From the NCBI GenBank assembly GCA_965246795.1, contig CBDFFN010000020.1:7879-71878 (forward strand): 64,000 nt of DNA. Reading direction: 5' to 3'. The stretch comes from JAJXWB01 sp965246795. Lineage in GTDB: Bacteria > Pseudomonadota > Alphaproteobacteria > Rhizobiales > Beijerinckiaceae. The notes under the pieces are model-generated. The model did no database searches, was not told the origin of the DNA, and saw nothing but the letters and a program-made list of their open reading frames with translations. Of the stretch, positions 34,865 to 42,728 are shown in pieces (position 1 is the first letter of the stretch; each line of letters begins with the position of its first letter). A program made the translations under genes and the position numbers.

Positions 34865-36058
34865 ATGCTTCATCGTCGCGCGCTGCTCCTCTCCCTTGCC
34901 GCCGCTGGCTGCAGTCTTCGCACAGCGTTGGCCCAGACGGACGCTGGTGCGCTCAGCGCGTTCCTCGACGAGGTACGCACCACCGCGCTTGCGGCAAACA
35001 TCTCTCGCGAGACGATCGACCGCGAACTCGCCGGCCTCACGCTCGATGCAAAGCTTCTTGCACGGCCCGCCGCGCAGGGCGAATTTTCGCTGTCGCCGCG
35101 CGACTACGTGGCCAAACTCGCCGATGCGGGAAAAGTCAGCGGCGGACGCGCGCAACTGGCGAAACAGCGTGCCGCGCTCGACATCGTCGAAGGCCGTACC
35201 GGCGTGCCGCGTGAAATTATCGTCGCATTTTGGGCGCTCGAAAGCGGGTTTGGCGGCGCGCAGGGCGATCATGACGTGCTGCGGTCGCTGGCGACACTTG
35301 GCGCGACGGGCGATCGCCGTACGCTTTTCCGCGATGAACTCGTCGCGGCGCTAGCCATCATCGATCGTCGCGAGTCGACGCGTGCAGCGATGAAAGGCTC
35401 CTGGGCCGGCGCGATGGGCCAACCGCAATTCATGCCCTCATCCTATCTGAAATATGCGGTGCCACTCTCCGGCGACGGCGCGGCGGATATCTGGCGCTCG
35501 GCCGGCGACAGCCTGGCTTCGATCGGCAATTTCATGGCGTCGTCCGGCTGGCAGCAAAACCGGGCAGCGGTGATCGAAGTGCGAGTGCCGCAGAATTTCG
35601 ACTGGCGGCCGACCGAACTTTCCTTCGCGGACTGGCGCGGATCGGGTTTCGCGACCCTCGACGGGCGACCGCTTCCCCCCAGCGGCAACGGCAGCCTGTT
35701 CCTGCCAGCGGGTGCGGCCGGGCCGGCGCTGCTGCTGACAGAGAACTGGGAGGCGATCCGCGCCTACAACACGTCCGACGCCTATGCGTTGGCGGTTCAT
35801 GTGCTGGCGGAGCGCATCGCCGGCCGCGCTGGTCTCGCGACGCCGTGGCCGCCCGATGGCGATCGGCTGACGGCCTCAGGCCGCCGAACGATCCAGGAGC
35901 GCCTGCGCGCGCTGGGGTTCTACAAAGGGACTGTCGACGGTCGGTTCGGCCGCGCCACCCGCGTCGCCGTCCATGCCTGGCAGGTCGACGTGGGCTGGGT
36001 TCCCGCCGACGGCTTCGCCACCCCCGCTCTCCTCCAACGTCTCGCTGACGGCCGTTGA
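34865..36058 (+). CDS. MltB-family lytic murein transglycosylase with peptidoglycan-binding domain
   Basis: Cleaves the glycan strand of peptidoglycan with 1,6-anhydro product formation. The 397-residue protein (ATG 34865; an upstream in-frame ATG at 34805 overlaps bluB) has an export signal with Cys16 after AAAG, a possible lipobox, or cleavage after ALAQ at about 24. The catalytic Glu126 lies in FWALESGFGG, and GAMGQPQFMPSSY is a family block. Residues about 335-395 form a PG_binding_1 domain (ALGFYKGTVDGRFGRATRVA). Periplasmic. Confidence 0.9.
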   Translation: MLHRRALLLSLAAAGCSLRTALAQTDAGALSAFLDEVRTTALAANISRETIDRELAGLTLDAKLLARPAAQGEFSLSPRDYVAKLADAGKVSGGRAQLAKQRAALDIVEGRTGVPREIIVAFWALESGFGGAQGDHDVLRSLATLGATGDRRTLFRDELVAALAIIDRRESTRAAMKGSWAGAMGQPQFMPSSYLKYAVPLSGDGAADIWRSAGDSLASIGNFMASSGWQQNRAAVIEVRVPQNFDWRPTELSFADWRGSGFATLDGRPLPPSGNGSLFLPAGAAGPALLLTENWEAIRAYNTSDAYALAVHVLAERIAGRAGLATPWPPDGDRLTASGRRTIQERLRALGFYKGTVDGRFGRATRVAVHAWQVDVGWVPADGFATPALLQRLADGR

Positions 36059-36484
36059 GGCCGCGACGGATGCGGCGGCGGTGACGCGGCGCGGCGTCCG
36101 CAGGCCGAGAACGAGAAGACCTGTGCAGGCGCACGCAAGCAGCACCCAAGCCTGAAACGCGCAAACTGCGCCGAGCAGGAAGGCAAGCGTCCACGAGAGA
36201 CCGAGGCCGCCCGAACCGCGAAACTCGCCTTCCTTGTCCGGCGAGCGTTCCGCGCCCCACATACAGACGGTGGCGATGATGATAAGCCACAGCAGGACCT
36301 GCAGCGGCATGAACCAGAAGAGCGCTGTGAGGCCGGTTTGCCGGGTCACCATCCATGCGCCGATCAGCGCCGGCGCGACGTGAAACGGCGCCGAGCCCGC
36401 AAAGCCGCGCCACTGCCGCTCCGCGCCAATGGCGAAGCCGATCGCGGCCGCGATGGCGAGAGGAATGACGATCGGAGGCAGCAT
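35876..36484 (-). CDS. Membrane protein with MgtC/DUF4010-like N-terminus, antisense tail
   Basis: A 202-residue frame. Residues 1-135 contain about four hydrophobic segments and a start reminiscent of MgtC or DUF4010 proteins (IPLAIAAAIGFAIGAERQW). The last 61 codons overlap the transglycosylase gene on the opposite strand and are low-complexity, so the frame has probably lost its own C-terminus. Normal DUF4010 proteins are about twice as long. Probably a truncated or antisense-extended remnant; no function can be assigned. Confidence 0.45.
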   Translation of the reverse strand: MLPPIVIPLAIAAAIGFAIGAERQWRGFAGSAPFHVAPALIGAWMVTRQTGLTALFWFMPLQVLLWLIIIATVCMWGAERSPDKEGEFRGSGGLGLSWTLAFLLGAVCAFQAWVLLACACTGLLVLGLRTPRRVTAAASVAASTAVSETLEESGGGEAVGGNPAHVDLPGMDGDAGGAAEPTVDSPFVEPQRAQALLDRSAA

Positions 36485-36616
36485 CGGTCCGGCAGGCGCG
36501 GGATCGCGCCAGCGAGACTAGGCAGCGGGTGGTTGATGCACCGTTACGACGGCTAACATCGCCTTCGCCTTGACCCGCGAAACCCTGTCGGGCAAGCGGA
36601 CCGCGCCCGCCCGGAG

Positions 36617-37561
36617 ATGCAAAGCCCCATGATCGAGAGCCCAGTCGCCGCCGAATTCCGCCGACGGCTCGATGCCGCCGCGGCGGCGACCGAGACGATG
36701 CTCGAGACCCTGCTCGCGCCAAAAACGCTGCCGGGCGAGATCGACCGGCCCGCGCGATTGCTCGAGGCGATGCGTTATGCGGCGCTCGGCGGCGGCAAAA
36801 GGCTGCGGCCCTTTCTTCTCGTTGAGACGGCAAAACTTTTCGGGCTGACCGACGAACGCCCGTTGCGCGCAGGCGCTGCGCTCGAGATGATCCATTGTTA
36901 CTCGCTCGTCCACGACGACCTGCCGGCGATGGACGATGACGATCTGCGTCGCGGCCGGCCGACCGCTCACAAGGCCTTCGACGAGGCCACTGCGATCCTC
37001 GCCGGCGATGCGCTTCTAACGATGGCCTTCGACGTGCTGGCTGATCCCGCGACGCACGACGATCCGCTCGTGCGCGCCGATCTCGTCGTTGGTCTTGCAC
37101 GCGCGTCCGGCCTCGGCGGTATGGCAGGTGGACAGGCGCTCGATCTTGAAGCGGAAAAGGCAACGACGCCGCACACGACCGAAACTGTGCTGCATCTGCA
37201 GTCGATGAAGACAGGTGCGCTGCTACTCTGGGCCGTCGAAGGCGGTGCGCGGCTCGGCGGCGCGGATGCGAAACAGCAGGCGGCGCTCACGCGCTATGGT
37301 CGCGCACTCGGCGCCTGCTTTCAGGTTGCCGACGACATCCTCGATGCGGAAGGCGACGAGGCGGCACTGGGCAAACGCGCCGGCAAGGATTCCGAGCGCA
37401 ACAAGGCGACGCTGGTCGGCGCACTCGGCCTCGATGCGGCGCGCGCGCGTCGCGACACGCTCGCAATCGAAGCCATCGAGGCTCTCGCCTCCGGCAGTTT
37501 CGGCGAAAACGCCAACGTGCTGGCGGAAGCGGCGCGCTTCACCGCCGCGCGCCGAAGCTGA
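36617..37561 (+). CDS. ispA: Farnesyl diphosphate synthase (polyprenyl synthetase)
   Basis: Condenses IPP with DMAPP and GPP. The 314-residue protein has the first Asp-rich motif HDDLPAMDDDDLRRGRP and the second FQVADDILDAEGD; GGGKRLRP lies upstream. Residues two before the first motif are bulky (YSLVHDD), typical for short-chain products. Starts at 36617 or 36629 (both ATG). xseB, often before it, and dxs, often after it, are not adjacent. Confidence 0.92.
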   Translation: MQSPMIESPVAAEFRRRLDAAAAATETMLETLLAPKTLPGEIDRPARLLEAMRYAALGGGKRLRPFLLVETAKLFGLTDERPLRAGAALEMIHCYSLVHDDLPAMDDDDLRRGRPTAHKAFDEATAILAGDALLTMAFDVLADPATHDDPLVRADLVVGLARASGLGGMAGGQALDLEAEKATTPHTTETVLHLQSMKTGALLLWAVEGGARLGGADAKQQAALTRYGRALGACFQVADDILDAEGDEAALGKRAGKDSERNKATLVGALGLDAARARRDTLAIEAIEALASGSFGENANVLAEAARFTAARRS

Positions 37562-37562
37562 C

Positions 37563-38291
37563 ATGGTTTTCGCCGGCGGCACGGGATCGCACGGCAAGGC
37601 AAGTCCGATGTTCCACATGCCGCTGCGCATTTTTCGCGCGAGGCCGAGACTCTTCATTTGTGCGCTCGCAGGAGCAGCGATCGGCTGGCTGACACCCGTG
37701 AGTTGGGCGTTCACCGCACGCGCTCTCACCGGCTGGAACGTTGCGATTGTCTTTTATCTCGTCAGCGTCGGCGTGATGATGGGTCGTGCCGACGGCGGCG
37801 ATCTACGCCGACGTGCACGCGAGACCGACGAGGGGCGCTTCGCGATCCTCATTGCCGGCACGCTTGCGGCTATCGTGTCCTTCGGTGCTCTCGTCATCGA
37901 ACTCGGCGCAAGCAAGGACTTCGCGGCGGGCGTGAAAGCAATGCATATTGCGCTCGCGATCGTCACCATCGTCCTGTCGTGGTTCTTCGTGCATTTCATG
38001 TTCGCGTTGCATTACGCCAACGAATTTTTCTTCGAAGTGGATGACGCCGACGGCGACGGCGCGCCCGATCTGCGCGGTGGCCTGCACTTTCCCGGCAATG
38101 ACGGGAAGGAGCCGAGCTACGTCGACTTCCTCTACTATGCCTACACGATCGGCGTTGCGGCGCAGACGGCGGACGTCGAAACGACGACGCGCGGAATGCG
38201 CCTCGTCACGCTCGCGCATTCCATCGTATCGTTCTTTTTCAACACGGCCATTCTCGCACTGACGATCAACATCGCGGCGAGTCTCATCTGA
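37563..38291 (+). CDS. DUF1345 integral membrane protein
   Basis: A 242-residue protein with about five membrane segments and the DUF1345 signature HYANEFFFEV, HFPGNDGKEPSYVDFLYYAYTIGVAAQTADV. Function unknown. The first ATG is 1 bp after the ispA stop; the more likely start is ATG 37608 or 37617 (MFHMPLRIFRARPR). Followed by the sulfatase gene after 20 bp. Confidence 0.85.
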   Translation: MVFAGGTGSHGKASPMFHMPLRIFRARPRLFICALAGAAIGWLTPVSWAFTARALTGWNVAIVFYLVSVGVMMGRADGGDLRRRARETDEGRFAILIAGTLAAIVSFGALVIELGASKDFAAGVKAMHIALAIVTIVLSWFFVHFMFALHYANEFFFEVDDADGDGAPDLRGGLHFPGNDGKEPSYVDFLYYAYTIGVAAQTADVETTTRGMRLVTLAHSIVSFFFNTAILALTINIAASLI

Positions 38292-38311
38292 CAACATTCG
38301 CGGGAGGGCGA

Positions 38312-40594
38312 GTGAACACGAAAGAATTCCCCGGCACGATCGGCAAGACGATCGCTGACTCGAAGCCCTACTGGCCGCCAAAATTCAAGCGACAGGGCAA
38401 GCCGAACATCCTGCTTGTGCTGTTCGACGATGTCGGCTTCTCCGACTTCGGTTGCTACGGCTCGCCGATCCGCACGCCGGCGATCGATGCGATTGCGGCG
38501 AAAGGCCTGCGGCTCACCGGCTTCCACACGACGGCGATGTGTTCGACGACACGCGCCGCTTTGCTCACTGGTTGCAACCACCATGCCGTCGGCATGGGCT
38601 GCCTCGCGAATTTCGATTCCGGCTTCCCCGGTTATCGCGGCAAGATCGCAGCGGATGCCGCGACATTGCCGGAGATGCTGCGGCCGCACGGCTATGTGAA
38701 TTACATGGTCGGCAAGTGGCATTGCACGCCGCTGTCGGAAACCGGACCGACGGGGCCGTTCGACGGCTGGCCGCTCGGCCGCGGCTTCGATCGCTACTAC
38801 GGCTTTATGGATGCCGAGACCGACCAGTATGCGCCAGAACTCGTGCGCGACAACACGCATGTGCCGATCCCAGGCACGTATGAAAGCGACTACCACCTGT
38901 CGGCTGACCTGGTGGATCAATCGATCCGCTTCCTCGCCGAACATGTCGCCGACCGGCCGGAGCAGCCCTGGCATCTTTGGCTCGCGTTTGGCGCCTGCCA
39001 CGCGCCACATCAGGCGCCGGCCGATCTCATCCGCGGTTACGACGCGACGTTTGCCGAAGGTTGGGATGTCGAACGCGAGCGACGGCTCGCGAAAGAGATC
39101 GAACTCGGCATCGTGCCGGCGGATACAACGATGCCGCCGCGCAACGCAGGCGTCGAAGCGTGGGACACGCATCCGCCGCCGGTGAAGAAGCTCTTCACGC
39201 GATTGCAGTCGGCCTATGCCGGCATGCTCGATCATGCCGATCAGCAACTTGCGCGTCTGATGGAATTTCTCGATGCGACGGGCCAGCGCGACGACACGAT
39301 CGTACTGGTGCTTTCCGACAATGGCGCAAGCCAGGAGGGCGGGCCGCTCGGCATGGTCAATGCGATGGGCCCGTACAACTTCAAGCCGGAGCCGCCGCCC
39401 GAAAAGATCGCGCGCATCGACGACATCGGCGGCCCCGACACGCATTCCAATTTCCCTTGGGGCTGGGCGATGGCGGCGAACACGCCGCTGAAGCGCTACA
39501 AGCAGAACACGCATGGCGGCGGCATTCGCGATCCGCTCGTGATTTCGTGGCCTGCGGGATTGAAAGATCACGGCGCGTTGCGGCACGGGTTCTGCCACGC
39601 CAGCGATCTCGCGCCGACCTTGCTCGATCTCGCGGGTCTGACACCGCTAAAAGCGTTGAAGGGCGAAACGTGCCGCATCTTCGACGGCGAGAGTTTTGCC
39701 GCGAGCCTGCGCAACGATGCGCCGATTGCGCGAAAGTCAGCACAGTATTTCGAGATGTTCGGCCATCGCGGTCTCTGGCACGATGGCTGGAAGGCGGTCG
39801 CCTATCACGCGCCGGGCACGCCGTTCGAGAAAGACGTTTGGGAGGTCTATCATCTCGACCGCGATTTCTCCGAAGCTCACGATCTGGCGAACGCAGAGCC
39901 GGAGCGACTGAAAAAACTCGTCGATCTGTGGTGGCGTGAAGCGGAGCGTTGCAACGTGCTGCCGCTCGACGATCGTTTCGGTCCGCGCTTCGCGGAGAAC
40001 GGCGCGCGCGTGCTGGGCGAGCGCCGCGAGTTCGTCCTGCATCGCGGCATGGGTCATCTGCCGACCGATGTCGCGCCGGATCTGCGGCTACGCTCGTATG
40101 AAATCGAAGCCGACGTGCGTATCGACGGCGAGACAGACGGCGTGTTGATCGCGCATGGCGACATGACGTCGGGCTATGCGCTCTACATCAAGGACGGGCG
40201 GCTCGTGCACGACACGAATATCGGTGGCCTCCACCAAATCGTGACGTCCGATCGCAGCGTGCCACGTGGCAATTCAAAACTCGCGTTTCGGCTGGAAGCC
40301 GGACCGCTTGTCGTCGTGCCGACACCGCTCGGACCGACTCGGCTGCCGTCATCGCGCAAGGGCATCCTGCTGATCGATGGCGAACCCGCCGGCGAGATGC
40401 CGATGCAAGCAGGCTTCGTGAATTTCGTGTCGTGGTCGGGGCTCGACATCGGGCTCGATCGCGCGAGCCCGGTCTCGCACTACGCCGCGCCGTTCGAGTT
40501 CAAAGGATTGCTACGCAAGGTGACGGTGCGGCTCGGCGAAATGCCGCCGCTCAATGGTGAAGCCGTCGGTGCAGCGGAGATGGCGCGACAGTAA
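38312..40594 (+). CDS. Arylsulfatase
   Basis: A 760-residue type-I sulfatase. After activation of Cys77 to formylglycine it would hydrolyse sulfate esters. The active-site signature is MCSTTRAALLTG (Cys77-x-x-x-Arg81), the metal Asp pair LVLFDDVG is at 39-40, and MVGKWHCTPL supplies the conserved Lys/His pair. There is no signal peptide at the GTG start (38312; GGGAGGG upstream), so it may be cytoplasmic. The C-terminal part from about 590 is a beta-rich extension. A formylglycine-generating enzyme is not nearby. Confidence 0.92.
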   Translation: MNTKEFPGTIGKTIADSKPYWPPKFKRQGKPNILLVLFDDVGFSDFGCYGSPIRTPAIDAIAAKGLRLTGFHTTAMCSTTRAALLTGCNHHAVGMGCLANFDSGFPGYRGKIAADAATLPEMLRPHGYVNYMVGKWHCTPLSETGPTGPFDGWPLGRGFDRYYGFMDAETDQYAPELVRDNTHVPIPGTYESDYHLSADLVDQSIRFLAEHVADRPEQPWHLWLAFGACHAPHQAPADLIRGYDATFAEGWDVERERRLAKEIELGIVPADTTMPPRNAGVEAWDTHPPPVKKLFTRLQSAYAGMLDHADQQLARLMEFLDATGQRDDTIVLVLSDNGASQEGGPLGMVNAMGPYNFKPEPPPEKIARIDDIGGPDTHSNFPWGWAMAANTPLKRYKQNTHGGGIRDPLVISWPAGLKDHGALRHGFCHASDLAPTLLDLAGLTPLKALKGETCRIFDGESFAASLRNDAPIARKSAQYFEMFGHRGLWHDGWKAVAYHAPGTPFEKDVWEVYHLDRDFSEAHDLANAEPERLKKLVDLWWREAERCNVLPLDDRFGPRFAENGARVLGERREFVLHRGMGHLPTDVAPDLRLRSYEIEADVRIDGETDGVLIAHGDMTSGYALYIKDGRLVHDTNIGGLHQIVTSDRSVPRGNSKLAFRLEAGPLVVVPTPLGPTRLPSSRKGILLIDGEPAGEMPMQAGFVNFVSWSGLDIGLDRASPVSHYAAPFEFKGLLRKVTVRLGEMPPLNGEAVGAAEMARQ

Positions 40595-40616
40595 GCTCGA
40601 CGGAATACCTTGGGGA

Positions 40617-41135
40617 ATGATGTTTCGAAGAATCGCGTTTTTGGCTGGTGCCTTCGTCTGCTTCTTTGCCGTGTCGGCAAATGTCCCGGCATCCGCTGCC
40701 GGAATAGAAAGCCGCATCTCCGCCGCTTGCGAGAGCGGCAGCAAACCGAACACCGCTGCATGTCGATCGGCATGCGCCGCCGCACAGAAAGCCGGCGGTC
40801 TGGGTGATCTTTCCAATGCGATGCGCGGCACCTGTCGCTATGCGCTGCAGACGGCCGAGGTCAAAAGCTTCAAAGGTGGCCAGGCATGCGGCGCGGCCGG
40901 CTGTATCTACAAGCTCAGGAAAGTCGGATCGTCGATCTATGCCGGGCAAGGCTACCGTCTCGCGTTCAGCGTATCGACGCCGATCGATGTCACGCTGAGC
41001 GATCCTGCCGGTCGCACCACACGATTCAGCATGTGCAACACATGCTCCAGTGCCGATCACATCAGCGGGCCATTGCGCGGCGCGACCTTCTCGAAAGCGG
41101 GCGATGTGATGGTGCTCACGCTTCCGCTACGCTGA
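40617..41135 (+). CDS. Cysteine-rich exported protein of unknown function
   Basis: A 172-residue protein with a signal peptide (MMFRRIAFLAGAFVCFFAVS, cleavage near ASAA at about 29). The mature region has eight cysteines (AACESG, AACRSACAA, GTCRY, QACGAAGC, MCNTC), enough for four disulfides. The C-terminal part looks beta-rich. I do not recognise a family. It lies 22 bp after the arylsulfatase and may share its transcript. Confidence 0.7.
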   Translation: MMFRRIAFLAGAFVCFFAVSANVPASAAGIESRISAACESGSKPNTAACRSACAAAQKAGGLGDLSNAMRGTCRYALQTAEVKSFKGGQACGAAGCIYKLRKVGSSIYAGQGYRLAFSVSTPIDVTLSDPAGRTTRFSMCNTCSSADHISGPLRGATFSKAGDVMVLTLPLR

Positions 41136-41142
41136 CACACTA

Positions 41143-41191
41143 GGACCGCGAGGCTCCTGCCTCGCAATGCGAGCCGGGAGGCTCGCGGTCC
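41143..41191. repeat. Palindromic repeat, family C copy 1
   Basis: GGACCGCGAGGCTC inverted as GAGGCTCGCGGTCC, around TGCCTCGCAATGCGAG. It sits between convergent genes, where it could terminate transcription both ways. A second copy is at 42645-42714. Confidence 0.75.
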
Positions 41192-41192
41192 G

Positions 41193-41966
41193 TCACGACG
41201 GCGTTACGACAAAACCCGCGATGATGTTCACCAAATCATCGCGTGCCTCGCGATGCGGCGAATGGCCGATGCCCGTAAGAACATGCGTCTCCAACGGCGC
41301 CTTTGCGCCGCGCTCGACGGCGTGCACCTGGGCCAGCGTGCCGTATGCGTCGGCATCGCCCTGCACGACGCAGATTTTTGCGTGAATGCCGGGAATCACA
41401 TTATCGACATTCCACGTGTGAAAACCTTCATCGAGCCAGGCGTTGTTCCAGCCGCGGAAGGCACAATCAACGTGCGTGTGCCAGCGCGCAAGTTTTTCTC
41501 GCAAGTTTCCCGTGTCGTAGGCCTCCCGCGCCTCCGCAATGGCGGCAAGTCCCATCGGCTCGGTGAAGAAATGCGGTGCGATCAGCACCACGGCCTTCAC
41601 ACGATCGTCCTGCACCGTTCCCGCATGGATCGCGGCAATCGTCGCGCCGTCTGAATGACCGACCAACACGACGTCTTTCGCGCCGATCGCGTCGAGGACA
41701 CGTGGCAGAACGCCCTGCGCCTCGCGCGTCATGTAATCGAGAGGTCTTGGCAGAACGATCGGCGACGATCCGCCGTACCCCGCGCGCGAATAGGCGACGA
41801 CGCGTGCGTCCGTCGCCTCCGCCAAAATTGCGGGAAAATCGAGCCAAAGGCCGACGCAACCGAGACCTTCGTGCAGCAACACGATGGTCATTGGCGCGTC
41901 GGCAACACCCCAAGCACGCCATTCGAGCGACGCATCGCCGATGGCGAATTTACCCGCCTCCTTCAT
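41193..41966 (-). CDS. Alpha/beta-fold hydrolase
   Basis: A 257-residue hydrolase. LLHEGLG is the oxyanion loop (HEG in place of HGG), GHSDG is the nucleophile elbow, GDADAYG has the acid residue, and GIGHSPH the His. Relatives hydrolyse esters or C-C bonds; the substrate is unknown. Followed upstream by a secreted protein gene after 10 bp on the same strand. Confidence 0.85.
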   Translation of the reverse strand: MKEAGKFAIGDASLEWRAWGVADAPMTIVLLHEGLGCVGLWLDFPAILAEATDARVVAYSRAGYGGSSPIVLPRPLDYMTREAQGVLPRVLDAIGAKDVVLVGHSDGATIAAIHAGTVQDDRVKAVVLIAPHFFTEPMGLAAIAEAREAYDTGNLREKLARWHTHVDCAFRGWNNAWLDEGFHTWNVDNVIPGIHAKICVVQGDADAYGTLAQVHAVERGAKAPLETHVLTGIGHSPHREARDDLVNIIAGFVVTPS

Positions 41967-41976
41967 CGCACGTCGA

Positions 41977-42591
41977 TTACATCGGGGGAATGACGCCGTC
42001 CTTGCCGACCAGCACGCGGCCAGCCACGAGCGTGCCGTCGTCCTTCTTCGTCGCCGGCACGAACACGGCCGCCCCCGGCTTGACGTCGTCCTTCATCGCG
42101 GGCGCGAATGTCACGATCGGCGTGTCCGGCGCAAGATTGATCTTCCGTTCTCCGCCCTTGTAGGAGAGCGTGAGGGTCTGGCCCTTCACGCCCTCCACTT
42201 TCGAGGTGACGTTGGCATTGGTCATCATGCTTTTCGGCTGCAGATCCCAGGAGTAATGGCCCTCGTTCGAGCCGCGCATCGCCTCCGGAAAGACGACCAG
42301 TTCGAGCGCCTGCAGATCATCGACGTTGTCCGAATTGGGAATCGACGCGACGCCGACGAAGACGCCCGGCTTGATGTCCGCCATCGACGCCTTCACGACC
42401 CCGCCCGGCGCCCAGGTGTCGGCAAGCGTGATGGCGATCGACTCGCCGGATTTGGTTTTTACCGTGAGCGTGTTGCCGTCGAGCTTTTCCACCGTGCCGC
42501 GCGTGCGGGCAGGGGAGTCAGCGAGAGCGGGCAGTGTGACGGTGAGGGCGAGGACGGACGCAAGAGCGGCACGACGAAATGGCATGGGCAA
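41977..42591 (-). CDS. Exported beta-rich protein of unknown function
   Basis: A 204-residue protein with a signal peptide (LASVLALTVTLPALADS, cleavage near ALA at about 24). The mature part has two copies of an OB-like pattern (GTVEKLDGNTLTVKTKSGE and SKVEGVKGQTLTLSYKGGE), resembling DUF5666-type domains. Function unknown; probably periplasmic. Confidence 0.7.
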   Translation of the reverse strand: MPMPFRRAALASVLALTVTLPALADSPARTRGTVEKLDGNTLTVKTKSGESIAITLADTWAPGGVVKASMADIKPGVFVGVASIPNSDNVDDLQALELVVFPEAMRGSNEGHYSWDLQPKSMMTNANVTSKVEGVKGQTLTLSYKGGERKINLAPDTPIVTFAPAMKDDVKPGAAVFVPATKKDDGTLVAGRVLVGKDGVIPPM

Positions 42592-42644
42592 AAATCTCCG
42601 GAGAAGATTCTACTTACGTAGTGCGATGGGGCGCGGTTTCACCC

Positions 42645-42714
42645 GGACCGCGAACCTCCGGTTCACATTGACGGAGTTGCAGCGCGCGAAGCGAGCCGGG
42701 AGGCTCGCGGTCCG
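42645..42714. repeat. Palindromic repeat, family C copy 2
   Basis: GGACCGCGAACCTC at the left pairs with GAGGCTCGCGGTCC at the right (12 of 14), and GCGAGCCGGGAGGCTCGCGGTCCG is shared with copy 1 at 41143-41191. Confidence 0.75.
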
Positions 42715-42728
42715 GACGATTGCTGCTC

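Noticed and set aside
35532..37163. A 543-codon open frame on the minus strand.
   Set aside because: Covers the transglycosylase and ispA in antisense; Arg/Pro/Ser-rich translation without a domain.
38141..39598. A 485-codon open frame on the minus strand.
   Set aside because: Antisense shadow of the DUF1345 and arylsulfatase genes.
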